Source: Pseudonocardiales bacterium (GTDB lineage: Bacteria; Actinomycetota; Actinomycetes; Mycobacteriales; Pseudonocardiaceae). Taken from it: a stretch of DNA of 6,635 bases. The position numbers and the translations under genes are program-made. Every line of letters begins with the position of its first letter. Within the stretch, counting starts at the first letter, position 1. The notes under the pieces are model-generated. The model ran no database searches and was not told the origin of the DNA. It worked only from the letters and a program-made list of their open reading frames with translations. Below, piece by piece: positions 1-6,295 of this stretch. The stretch covers positions 1 through 6,635 of the forward strand of contig JAODNG010000319.1 in assembly GCA_025465385.1 (NCBI GenBank). The letters are read 5' to 3'.

Positions 1-1
1 C

Positions 2-613
2 AAGGCGCAGTACGAGGCGGTCAAGCAACAAGACTTGATCCACAACAACATCGTCTGGCTCGCGCCGACCCCGTTCAACAACACCTATGCCTTCGCCATC
101 AAGGCAGAACGCGCCCAACAACTCGGGCTGCGGACACTGTCGGACATGGCCGCATACATCCGCTCCGGCCAACCAGGCAATCTCTGCATCGAGCCCGAGT
201 ATCAGAACCGCGACGACGGATTCCCCGGCCTGCAACGCTCCTACGGCTTCGAAGTACCAGCGGGCCGGCTCAAGGTCCTGCAGGCCGGGCCCATCTACCA
301 GGCCATCGCCGACCAGAAGGAGTGCCTGTTCGGGGAGGTCTACACCACCGACGGTCGCATCCCCGAACTTGGTCTGACGGTGTTGGCCGATGACAAGTTG
401 TACCACCCCCTGTACAACGCGGCGCCCATCTTGCGAAAGCAGATCTACGACCGCAACCCGAACATCGCCAAGGCGTTCGCCCCGATCTCCGCGGCCCTGA
501 CCAATGAGGTGATGGCCGAGCTGAACCGGCAGCGGTCCGCGGAGGGCAGGTCGCCACGCCGGGTTGCTCGCGACTGGCTCGGGCAGCACGGCTTCATCGC
601 CAACGGGTCCTGA
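2..613 (+). CDS. proX: Osmoprotectant (glycine betaine/choline) ABC transporter substrate-binding protein, ProX/OpuCC type, 5'-truncated
   Basis: Captures a compatible solute such as glycine betaine, choline or carnitine outside the membrane and hands it to the ABC permease; in mycobacteria such proteins are lipid-anchored. The frame is open from the first bases, so the gene begins before the window; 203 codons remain of a family that is usually about 300 residues. The TTG at 35 is internal, not a start. Recognisable OpuAC-domain stretches are FNNTYAFAIK near the left end, the lobe-crossing EVYTTDGRIPELGL segment, DDKLYHPLYNAAPILRK, and a C-terminal run ending in VMAELNRQ followed by a VARDWLGQHGF tail. 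The conserved TTDGRI and YNAAP motifs point to the OsmF/OpuCC branch rather than the short E. coli ProX branch. The signal peptide and lipobox would be upstream and cannot be seen. Permease and ATPase genes are not in the window; no transporter gene follows, so this is the last gene of its unit. Ligand specificity cannot be told from this fragment. Confidence 0.9.
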   Translation, partial: KAQYEAVKQQDLIHNNIVWLAPTPFNNTYAFAIKAERAQQLGLRTLSDMAAYIRSGQPGNLCIEPEYQNRDDGFPGLQRSYGFEVPAGRLKVLQAGPIYQAIADQKECLFGEVYTTDGRIPELGLTVLADDKLYHPLYNAAPILRKQIYDRNPNIAKAFAPISAALTNEVMAELNRQRSAEGRSPRRVARDWLGQHGFIANGS

Positions 614-655
614 TCCTCATGTCACTGACCCTCATGTCACTGATCGTCGTGGCAC
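611..655 (+). repeat. 15-bp tandem repeat, three copies, starting at the proX stop codon
   Basis: Three consecutive 15-mers are visible: TGATCCTCATGTCAC (611-625), TGACCCTCATGTCAC (626-640) and TGATCGTCGTGGCAC (641-655). Copies 1 and 2 differ at one base; copy 3 differs from copy 1 at three. A fourth TGACC begins at 656 and then diverges. The first TGA is the proX stop, and because the period is a multiple of three every copy supplies another in-frame TGA (611, 626, 641, 656). The array sits in the 90-bp gap before the next gene and has no obvious dyad symmetry or terminator character. Confidence 0.85.
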
Positions 656-691
656 TGACCGGGAGTCGCGCAGGCTGTCGGTCCCGAGACA

Positions 692-697
692 TAGTCT
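692..697 (+). promoter_or_regulatory. Predicted -10 element of a leaderless promoter for the TM0106-family gene
   Basis: TAGTCT matches the mycobacterial SigA-type TANNNT -10 consensus. If transcription begins at the GTG at 704, the hexamer occupies exactly -12 to -7, the spacing expected for a leaderless message. No purine-rich Shine-Dalgarno lies within 15 bases of the GTG, which agrees with leaderless initiation. No -35 hexamer is evident, which is common in mycobacteria. The site is a prediction from position and consensus only. Confidence 0.55.
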
Positions 698-703
698 GAC
701 GCC

Positions 704-2350
704 GTGGACTCGACAGTGCTGCTGGACGCCGCTGTGGTCACCCGCTGCCGCCGCCGGGTGCATCTGGAGCACGATCCCGCGGTAGCCGACACGCCGCGCG
801 CAACCCTGGACGCGACGGCCGCGAGGCGGATCGCCGACGCCGCCGCGCATCGTCGTTTCGTCGCCGACCGGCTGGCCGCATACCACCCGGCTGAGTGGGC
901 GGAGATCCCGCCGGGTCTGCCTGCCGAGCAGCGGTGCAGCGCCACGCTGGCTCTGCTCATCGGAGGCGCACCATTCGTCTGGGGCGGCCTGCTGCTGGCG
1001 GATCCCCAGAGCGGCCGGCGGGGCGGCGTAGAGCTGCTGGTGCGCCACCACGGTGGCTACCTTCCTGTGATCGTCGTGCGGCACAAGGTGACCGACCCGG
1101 GCTCCGGTGCCCGCACCAGCTCGTTGGCTCAGCCGACGCTGGTCAGGACCGACCCGAAGCGAAAGGTGCGCCCCCAGTCCCGGGACCAGTTGCGGCTGGC
1201 GCATGCGGTGCGGCTGCTGCAGGCGGCCGGGTTGGCCACCCGCGGTCGGGCCACCGGCGGGGTGATCGGGCTGGAGGCTGACGTCGTGGTCTGGCACGAC
1301 TTGCACGCCCCCACCTGGCCAGGTGGCCGGACCGCGATGGCCGAGTACGACGCCCGGTTCGCCGACCGGCTTGCGGTCGCGCGCGCCGCCGCTACGGAGG
1401 AACAGCCGCTGGCCCAGCCCTCCAGGGTTACTGAATGCCGGTCCTGCCCGTGGTGGCCGCTGTGCGGTCCGGCACTGCGGGCATCCCGAGACGTGAGCTT
1501 GGTACTGCGCGGGGAGGATGCGGTGGCGCTACGAGCGGCCGGATTGTCCACCGTGGACGAGCTGGCCGCGCTTGACCCGGAGGGCGACCCGCCAGTGCCG
1601 ATGGCCGGGATGTCTTTCCGTGACGCGGTGCTGCTGGCCCGCGCTTGGCAGCGGGACCTCACGCTGGTGCGGCGCAACCGGCGCATCACCGTGCCGCGCG
1701 CCGACGTGGAGGTCGACGTGGACATGGAGAGCTTCGACGAGTCCGGGGCCTACCTCTGGGGCTGCCTGCTGTCGGGCTCCGACATCGGGATCCCGAAGGG
1801 TTATCGCGCTTTCGCTACCTGGGAACCGGTTCCGACGCCCGATGAGGCCCGCTCGTTCGCAGCATTCTGGGGCTGGCTGACCGAGGTCCGCACCCGCGCA
1901 GCCGAGCGCGGTCTGAGCTTTGCCGCCTACTGCTACAACGAGCAGGCCGAGAACCGCTGGATGTTCTCCTCGGCGGAACGCTTCGCCTGCGCTCCCGGGA
2001 TCCCGACCGCTGCCGCGGTGCAGGAGTTCATCTCCTCGGGCCAATGGGTCGATCTGTACGCGGTGGTCAGCGCTGAGTTCCTCTGCGCGCACGGCAAGGG
2101 ACTCAAGACGATCGCTCCGGCCGCCGGGTTCTCCTGGCACGATCCGGAGGCCAGCGGTGAGAACTCGATGCGCTGGTACTCAGACGCTGTCGGGCTGGGC
2201 GGCGCGCCACCGGACCTGGCGCAGCGGGCCAGGCTGCTCACCTACAACGCCGACGATGTGGGCGCCACCCGGGCGCTGCGACTGTGGATGAGTTCCGAAC
2301 AGGTCAACGACGTGCCCTACGCCGGTGACTTGATAACTGTGCGACCATGA
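704..2350 (+). CDS. TM0106-family RecB/Cas4-like putative nuclease with C-terminal RNase H-like domain
   Basis: Putative cytoplasmic nucleic-acid-processing protein of 548 residues; no member has a firmly assigned substrate as far as I know. The N-terminal half (about 1-260) resembles Cas4/RecB nucleases: Cys15 in TRCRRRVHLE, then Cys245, Cys248 and Cys254 in ECRSCPWWPLC, the one-plus-three spacing of the Fe-S cluster in Cas4 and AddB. Between them lies GGVELLV (Glu110) and YLPVIVVRHK (119-128) at the PD-(D/E)XK position, and a DQLRLAHAVRLL helix (161-172). The acidic-x-Lys core looks altered (see findings). The C-terminal half (about 335-530) is an RNase H-like exonuclease fold: DVDME (338-342), YNEQAEN (411-417), DLY (450-452) and YNADDVGATRALRLW (514-528), giving plausible metal ligands Asp340, Glu342, Glu416, Asp450 and Asp518. 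The GTG at 704 is chosen because the family's N-terminal strand and first Cys start here and a -10 box is ideally placed. M. tuberculosis carries a similar protein (Rv2119, from memory). The downstream dehydrogenase gene follows after 29 bp. Confidence 0.88.
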   Translation: MDSTVLLDAAVVTRCRRRVHLEHDPAVADTPRATLDATAARRIADAAAHRRFVADRLAAYHPAEWAEIPPGLPAEQRCSATLALLIGGAPFVWGGLLLADPQSGRRGGVELLVRHHGGYLPVIVVRHKVTDPGSGARTSSLAQPTLVRTDPKRKVRPQSRDQLRLAHAVRLLQAAGLATRGRATGGVIGLEADVVVWHDLHAPTWPGGRTAMAEYDARFADRLAVARAAATEEQPLAQPSRVTECRSCPWWPLCGPALRASRDVSLVLRGEDAVALRAAGLSTVDELAALDPEGDPPVPMAGMSFRDAVLLARAWQRDLTLVRRNRRITVPRADVEVDVDMESFDESGAYLWGCLLSGSDIGIPKGYRAFATWEPVPTPDEARSFAAFWGWLTEVRTRAAERGLSFAAYCYNEQAENRWMFSSAERFACAPGIPTAAAVQEFISSGQWVDLYAVVSAEFLCAHGKGLKTIAPAAGFSWHDPEASGENSMRWYSDAVGLGGAPPDLAQRARLLTYNADDVGATRALRLWMSSEQVNDVPYAGDLITVRP

Positions 2351-2365
2351 CAAGCAACAGAGCGT

Positions 2366-2373
2366 GAGGGGAG
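2366..2373 (+). promoter_or_regulatory. Strong ribosome binding site for UDP-glucose dehydrogenase
   Basis: GAGGGGAG lies six bases before the ATG at 2380 and is the clearest Shine-Dalgarno on this side of the window. It fixes the start of the dehydrogenase and indicates that, unlike the preceding gene, this one is translated from a leadered message, consistent with read-through from the upstream gene 29 bp away. Confidence 0.75.
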
Positions 2374-2379
2374 AACCGC

Positions 2380-3693
2380 ATGTTCGTGCGTCGCATCGCG
2401 GTGATCGGTTCCGGGTATGTGGGCCTGACGACGGGCGCCTGTCTTGCCTCGCTGGGGCATCGAGTGGTGTGCGCCGATGTGGACGAGCGCAAGGTGGCCC
2501 GGCTATCCGGCGGAGAGGTGCCGATCCTGGAGCCGGGGTTGCCCGACCTGGTGGCGCAGGGCCTGGCCGCCGGCCGGCTGAAGTTCGTGGTTGGAGCCGC
2601 AGCCGCGGTCGCCGATGCCGAGGTCGTGTTCTTGTGCGTGCCCACTCCGATGGGCGCCGGTGGGGCGGCGGATCTGTCGGCGGTGGAGGCCGTGGCCGCT
2701 GAGGTGCACGCACTGCTGCCGGCCGGCTGCGTGGTGGTGAACAAATCGACCGTTCCGGTCGGCACCGCGGCACGCACCGCGCAGTTGCTGGGCCGCCCAG
2801 ACGTGGCAGTGGTGAGTAACCCGGAGTTCCTGCGGGAAGGCTCGGCGGTCGAGGACTTCCTCAACCCCGACCGCATCGTGGTGGGCTGTGACGCGCAAGA
2901 CGCCGCCGAACGGGTGGCAGCGCTGTATGCCCGGCTGGGCGCACCGACGGTGCTTACCGACGCGGCCAGCGCGGAGATGGTGAAGTACGCGGCGAACTGC
3001 TTCCTGGCGATGAAACTGTCCTACGTCAATGCCATCGCAGAACTGTGCGAGCGGTTCGGAGCCGACGTGCTCGATGTCACCGAGGGCATCGGTTACGACC
3101 GGCGGATTGGGCAGGCTTTCCTCCAACCGGGTCCCGGCTGGGGCGGTTCCTGCCTACCTAAAGACACCCACGCGCTACTGCAGGTGTGCGCCGCCGCGGA
3201 TTTCGACTTTTCGCTGCTGCAGGCCAGCCTGGACACCAACACCCACCAGCAGCACCGGATGGTCGCCAAGGTTCGCGACGCCGTCGGCGGGTCGCTGGCC
3301 GGGCAGCGGATCGGCTTGCTCGGGCTGACCTTCAAGGCGGGCACCGACGATTTGCGCGACTCCCCCGCCCTGACAGTGGCTGCGCTGCTGGCCGCCGAGG
3401 GTGCCGACCTGATCGGCTACGACCCCGGGGTTCCCGCCGCGGTACCCGGCATGACGGACGACCTGCAGGTCACCGACGACCCGCTCAAGGTCGCCTCCGG
3501 CGCCGCTGCCCTGGTCGTACTGACCGAATGGCCGGAGTTCCGGCTATTGGACTGGGGCCAGCTGGCCGAGCTGGTGCAGCGTCGCGTCGTGATCGACACC
3601 CGCAACCTGCTCGACGCGGACGTGCTGCGCCGGGTCGGCTTCGAGGTCCGCGGCATCGGCCGCAGAGCCACCCGGGCGCTCACGACTTTCTAA
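2380..3693 (+). CDS. ugd: UDP-glucose 6-dehydrogenase
   Basis: Cytosolic enzyme that oxidises UDP-glucose to UDP-glucuronate with two NAD+, feeding polysaccharide or glycolipid synthesis and uronate-derived sugars. At 437 residues it is full length for the bacterial UGD/GDP-mannose dehydrogenase family. Domain order: N-terminal NAD-binding Rossmann fold with IGSGYVGLTTG (9-19) and CADVDERKV (31-39); VPILEPGL (47-54); STVPVGT (123-129); NPEFLREGSAVEDFLNPDRI (147-166); central helical domain with EMVKYAAN (199-206, Lys202); the catalytic loop GWGGSCLPKD (253-262) with nucleophile Cys258 and Asp262; and the C-terminal UDP-binding fold with GLTFKAGTDDLRDSP (315-329). All expected catalytic residues are present. 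It could in principle act on another NDP-sugar (UDP-ManNAc or GDP-mannose), but the catalytic loop and the NPEFLREG segment fit UGD best. M. tuberculosis UdgA is the expected counterpart. No glycosyltransferase or polysaccharide genes flank it here, so its product's use is not shown. It ends 18 bp from a convergent gene. Confidence 0.95.
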   Translation: MFVRRIAVIGSGYVGLTTGACLASLGHRVVCADVDERKVARLSGGEVPILEPGLPDLVAQGLAAGRLKFVVGAAAAVADAEVVFLCVPTPMGAGGAADLSAVEAVAAEVHALLPAGCVVVNKSTVPVGTAARTAQLLGRPDVAVVSNPEFLREGSAVEDFLNPDRIVVGCDAQDAAERVAALYARLGAPTVLTDAASAEMVKYAANCFLAMKLSYVNAIAELCERFGADVLDVTEGIGYDRRIGQAFLQPGPGWGGSCLPKDTHALLQVCAAADFDFSLLQASLDTNTHQQHRMVAKVRDAVGGSLAGQRIGLLGLTFKAGTDDLRDSPALTVAALLAAEGADLIGYDPGVPAAVPGMTDDLQVTDDPLKVASGAAALVVLTEWPEFRLLDWGQLAELVQRRVVIDTRNLLDADVLRRVGFEVRGIGRRATRALTTF

Positions 3694-3711
3694 CCGCCGC
3701 ATCCTGAACCC

Positions 3712-4422
3712 CTACCACCGCGGGGGGCCGAAGCGAACATCGACACCCGGGGAGTAGTGCGCCACGGGCTGCCCCTCGGGCGCCGGCAGACCGGCCGCGA
3801 CGAGCAGGTCCTCATGAAGCTGGTGGACCTGGACACTCCACAGCGGCCACGCCTGATGCTCCACCGGAACGTTAACCAAGCGGCCAGCGATGCTGCTGAA
3901 AGCCCGCCACCGTCCGGTAAGGAAGTGGTCACGCGCGTGGATCTCATCAGCGGGCAGCGGCGACCCGGGCTCGACCACAATGTTGTGGCCCGCCGTTGGC
4001 GGCCAGCGCCGTCGTGACCGATAGGTGACCGTGGATCCGGTCTCCACAGTCATAGCCGCCCAATGGTAGGGAAGCCATAAGGCTGCCCGGGCGCCGAGCA
4101 CGGTGGCCAGCCCAGAGACGTCGAGGGACAAGAACCACAGGCCGTCAAGGCCGGCTCTGTCGACGACGTAGGTCCGCACATTGGTCTCAGGGAAGCTAGA
4201 CAGCCCTGGAATGGCGGGAAGCCCGGGCGGGCGGAAGTCACACAGCAGGAACGGAGTGAGCCCGACCCAGGCGACGCCGTCATGAGTGTGGACGTCGAGC
4301 CCGGCTGGGAGTAAGCGCTGCACGTGGGCCGGGTCGTATGCCCAATGCAGGAACGTCAACGCGCGCCAGCGCTGGTAGACGATTGGCCAGGTCACCCGCT
4401 CTTCGGGATTCGCACCGGCCAC
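3712..4422 (-). CDS. DUF2071 / YqjF-family protein of unknown function
   Basis: Conserved bacterial protein of unknown activity; B. subtilis YqjF is the namesake. From the GTG at 4422 it has 236 residues, close to the usual family length. Family signatures, in order: WPIVYQRW (12-19), LTFLHW (22-27), LLPAGLDV (37-44), AWVGLTPFLL (51-60), FPETNVRTYV (77-86), LPYHWA (117-122), LTGRWRAF (168-175), VEHQAWPLW (187-195) and the C-terminal HYSPGVDVRFGPP (222-234). There is no signal peptide or clear membrane segment. Start choice is uncertain. The GTG at 4422 has AATACT at exactly -12 to -7, a near match to a leaderless -10 box. An in-frame TTG at 4461 overlaps the recQ stop as TTGA and would add 13 residues but has no Shine-Dalgarno. 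A GTG at 4395 would shorten the protein to 227 residues. It lies directly downstream of recQ on the same strand, so co-transcription is likely, but no shared role is evident. Confidence 0.85.
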   Translation of the reverse strand: MAGANPEERVTWPIVYQRWRALTFLHWAYDPAHVQRLLPAGLDVHTHDGVAWVGLTPFLLCDFRPPGLPAIPGLSSFPETNVRTYVVDRAGLDGLWFLSLDVSGLATVLGARAALWLPYHWAAMTVETGSTVTYRSRRRWPPTAGHNIVVEPGSPLPADEIHARDHFLTGRWRAFSSIAGRLVNVPVEHQAWPLWSVQVHQLHEDLLVAAGLPAPEGQPVAHYSPGVDVRFGPPRW

Positions 4423-4424
4423 GT

Positions 4425-4434
4425 CACTAGTATT
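4425..4434 (-). promoter_or_regulatory. Possible leaderless -10 element for the DUF2071 gene, and recQ/DUF2071 junction
   Basis: On the minus strand AATACT (4434-4429) ends six bases before the GTG start at 4422, occupying -12 to -7, with A at -11 and T at -7 as in the mycobacterial TANNNT consensus but A instead of T at -12. It lies just downstream of the recQ stop (4460-4458). It would let DUF2071 be expressed separately from recQ. The match is one base off consensus in a short window, so chance is a real possibility. Confidence 0.3.
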
Positions 4435-4457
4435 GCGGCCACACGTCGGCCCGCAAG

Positions 4458-6098
4458 TCAACGGCTCAGGAGCTGGTGTTCGCGGATGGCCGGCAGCGAT
4501 AGCGTCTTGTAGCCGACGTCGTCGAACAGTACGGTCAGCCGGTCCTTCTCGATGGACATGACGACACCGTGGCCCCAGTCGGCATGCTGCACCGAGCTGT
4601 TGACCGGAAACTCGTTGTTCTCAGCCGGCTGTTGGTCGGCGGTGCCGGCGTCGCAGGTGTCGCAGTTGCCGCATCGGTGCGGCAGTTGCTCGCCGAAGTA
4701 GCCGAGTAAATACTGCCGCCGACACCCGGTCGTTTCGGCGTAGCCGCGCATCATCTCGATCCGCGACTGGATCAGCCGCTCGTGAGTCTGCGCAACGTCC
4801 ACCGCGCGTTGCACCGCCTGCTCGGCGGGAAGATCGCGATGAAGATACTCGAGCCGGCCATCGAGGTCGGTGCCGACCGTCGCGGCTTGCTCGAGCAGGT
4901 TGACGGCTCTGGTGAACTTGGCTCCGGTGGCGTTCACTTCGCCCTTGAGCTGCCTGAATGAGATTGGTTCTTCGTGGTCGGTGAGAGCGTGCGCGACCTC
5001 CCCGAGAGCGTCCTGCGGCGCCTTGCTCGCGGTGAGGAATGTTTGAAGGCTCAGGTCCTCCGGGCGGTAGAACAGGGTGACCTCGGCGAGCTGCCCGTCG
5101 CGTCCGGCGCGCCCGATCTGTTGGTAGTAGGAGTCTAGTGAGTCCGGAATCGAGGCGTGCACGACGAACCGGATGTCGGGCTTGTCGATACCCATGCCGA
5201 ATGCGGAGGTGGCCACCACCACGTCGAGCTCGTCGGCCAGGAACTGCTCGTGCACCCGCTGCCGGTCGGCCGCCTTCATCCCGGCGTGATAAGCGACACT
5301 CCGCACCCCGCACTGCGCCAGCTCGCCAGCGTAAAAGTCCGTATCTCTGCGGCTGGCAGCGTAGACAAGCCCACGCCGGGTTGCGGGATCCGCGGTCAAG
5401 GCGCGCACTGCGGTGATGACTGAGTGCCGCTTGTCAGCGTCCTCGGTGAACCGCTGCACGGCCAGGTGCAGATTCGGGCGATCGCAACTCGCGATCACCT
5501 GGCGGTGCTCACGTAGACCCAGCCGCTCGACGATGTCGTTGCGTACAGGCAGCGCAGCGGTGGCCGTGAGAGCGATCACCCGTGGATGACCGAGCCGTTC
5601 GATCACCGGCGCGAGCCGAAGGTAGTCGGGGCGGAAGTCGTGCCCCCAGGCAGAGACGCAATGCGCCTCGTCGACCACGAACAGCGAGATGTCCAGCTCT
5701 GCGAGTGTGTCAACGACATCCTCGTTGGCCAACTGCTCGGGCGAAAGGAAGAGGTACTCCGCGTCGCCTTGACGAATCGCCTCCCAGGCGTGCTGACGCT
5801 CCCCGCTGCGCTGCGCGGAATTCACCGCGACCGCCTCCGGCGCCCGACTGTCCTCGATTCCCTCAAGCTGGTCCTGCTGCAGCGCTATCAGTGGAGACAC
5901 CACGAGGGTCGGGCCACCCAGCAGCAGCGCCGGCACCTGATAGATCGCTGACTTACCCGCGCCAGTAGGCAGCACCGCCAGCACGTCATGCCCGGCCATG
6001 ACCTGCTCCATCGCCTCGAGCTGCTCGTCGCGCAGCAGCGACCAGCCAAAGGTCTCGTTAGCGACCCGCCGTAGTTCCTCACGCGTGCTGCTCCCCAT
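4458..6098 (-). CDS. recQ: RecQ-family ATP-dependent DNA helicase, variant C-terminal architecture
   Basis: 3'-5' superfamily 2 DNA helicase for recombination and fork repair. From the ATG at 6098 it has 546 residues. The helicase core is complete: motif 0 LRDEQLEAM (22-30), Walker A LPTGAGKS (43-50), motif Ia SPLIALQQDQ (68-77), the DEAH motif II continuing into the RecQ aromatic loop DEAHCVSAWGHDFRPDY (143-159), motif III ALTATA (176-181), YHAGM (270-274), motif V ATSAFGMGIDKPD (296-308) and motif VI QQIGRAGRDG (326-335). Four zinc-ligand cysteines are Cys459, Cys476, Cys479 and Cys482, but they lie about 120 residues after motif VI, with a winged-helix-like segment (about 378-412) in between. 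After the zinc site there is no long winged helix or HRDC domain; instead a short tail (about 499-546) with HADWGHGVVMSIE and VLFDDVGYKTL resembles the C-terminal Tudor-like domain of PcrA/UvrD. The frame stays open 58 codons further upstream, but those residues look non-helicase and the start at 6098 directly precedes the conserved N-terminus. No convincing Shine-Dalgarno precedes it. Confidence 0.93.
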   Translation of the reverse strand: MGSSTREELRRVANETFGWSLLRDEQLEAMEQVMAGHDVLAVLPTGAGKSAIYQVPALLLGGPTLVVSPLIALQQDQLEGIEDSRAPEAVAVNSAQRSGERQHAWEAIRQGDAEYLFLSPEQLANEDVVDTLAELDISLFVVDEAHCVSAWGHDFRPDYLRLAPVIERLGHPRVIALTATAALPVRNDIVERLGLREHRQVIASCDRPNLHLAVQRFTEDADKRHSVITAVRALTADPATRRGLVYAASRRDTDFYAGELAQCGVRSVAYHAGMKAADRQRVHEQFLADELDVVVATSAFGMGIDKPDIRFVVHASIPDSLDSYYQQIGRAGRDGQLAEVTLFYRPEDLSLQTFLTASKAPQDALGEVAHALTDHEEPISFRQLKGEVNATGAKFTRAVNLLEQAATVGTDLDGRLEYLHRDLPAEQAVQRAVDVAQTHERLIQSRIEMMRGYAETTGCRRQYLLGYFGEQLPHRCGNCDTCDAGTADQQPAENNEFPVNSSVQHADWGHGVVMSIEKDRLTVLFDDVGYKTLSLPAIREHQLLSR

Positions 6099-6152
6099 GA
6101 GCGCAAGCCATACCCAAAGCCACGGCTGGCAAAACGGCTGCTCCGCGCGCTC

Positions 6153-6172
6153 GCCCCTGCGGCCGCAGGGGC
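6153..6172. repeat. Perfect 20-bp palindrome in the recQ/DUF4383 divergent region
   Basis: GCCCCTGCGGCCGCAGGGGC is its own reverse complement, with a NotI site at the centre. It lies 55 bp upstream of the recQ ATG and 123 bp upstream of the rightward ATG. A palindrome without a spacer suits a dimeric regulator or could extrude or fold as a very GC-rich hairpin in the recQ leader. There is no following T tract in either direction, so it is not a typical intrinsic terminator. Confidence 0.8.
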
Positions 6173-6284
6173 CTGCACACAGCGCCTTGCTGGTAATCCC
6201 CGGAGAGCCAGAGAAGAACTGCCGGAGTGGTGTGGTTGCGGTCGTGTTGGGAACCCACAGCCGTAAGCACATCTCCGAGCGCTT

Positions 6285-6290
6285 GAGGAG
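6285..6290 (+). promoter_or_regulatory. Ribosome binding site for the DUF4383-like gene
   Basis: GAGGAG lies five bases before the first of two adjacent ATG codons (6296 and 6299), the spacing that favours 6296. This implies a leadered message. Confidence 0.7.
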
Positions 6291-6295
6291 ACTTC

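Larger units (their letters stand above)
6099..6295. other. Divergent intergenic region between recQ and the DUF4383-like gene
   Basis: This 197-bp gap must contain the promoters of both flanking genes. It holds a perfect 20-bp palindrome (6153-6172) and the Shine-Dalgarno of the rightward gene. I could not find a convincing -10/-35 pair for either direction. The frame upstream of recQ remains open across most of it, but the encoded residues resemble no helicase N-terminus. Confidence 0.6.

Noticed and set aside
564..785. Small plus-strand open frame encoding DPHVT-type pentapeptide repeats across the tandem array
   Set aside because: It overlaps the proX end and the nuclease start in another frame, has no ribosome binding site, and the peptide repeat is only the 15-bp DNA repeat read in frame.
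704..2350. Cas4-like domain as a sign of a CRISPR or other defence locus
   Set aside because: There is no repeat-spacer array and no cas gene nearby, and the TM0106 family is known to lack CRISPR association; its RNase H-like C-terminus separates it from Cas4.
3694..3730. Possible bidirectional terminator at the ugd/DUF2071 convergent junction (CCCC...GGGG)
   Set aside because: The stem is only four bases with a nine-base loop and no T tract on either strand; too weak to call.
5488..5507. Inverted repeat around GCGATCGC...GCGATC inside recQ
   Set aside because: Short, inside a well-conserved coding region, and codon composition explains it.
704..6098. Nuclease plus RecQ helicase as a nuclease-helicase defence system
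   Set aside because: The genes are on opposite, convergent strands with metabolic and DUF2071 genes between them and no shared operon, and each belongs to a family usually found as a housekeeping gene.
6099..6272. Open frame extending recQ 58 codons upstream to 6272
   Set aside because: The extra residues (Trp-, Cys- and Pro-rich) resemble no RecQ N-terminus, cross the palindrome, and the conserved helicase region starts just after the ATG at 6098. The long open frame is expected at this GC content.
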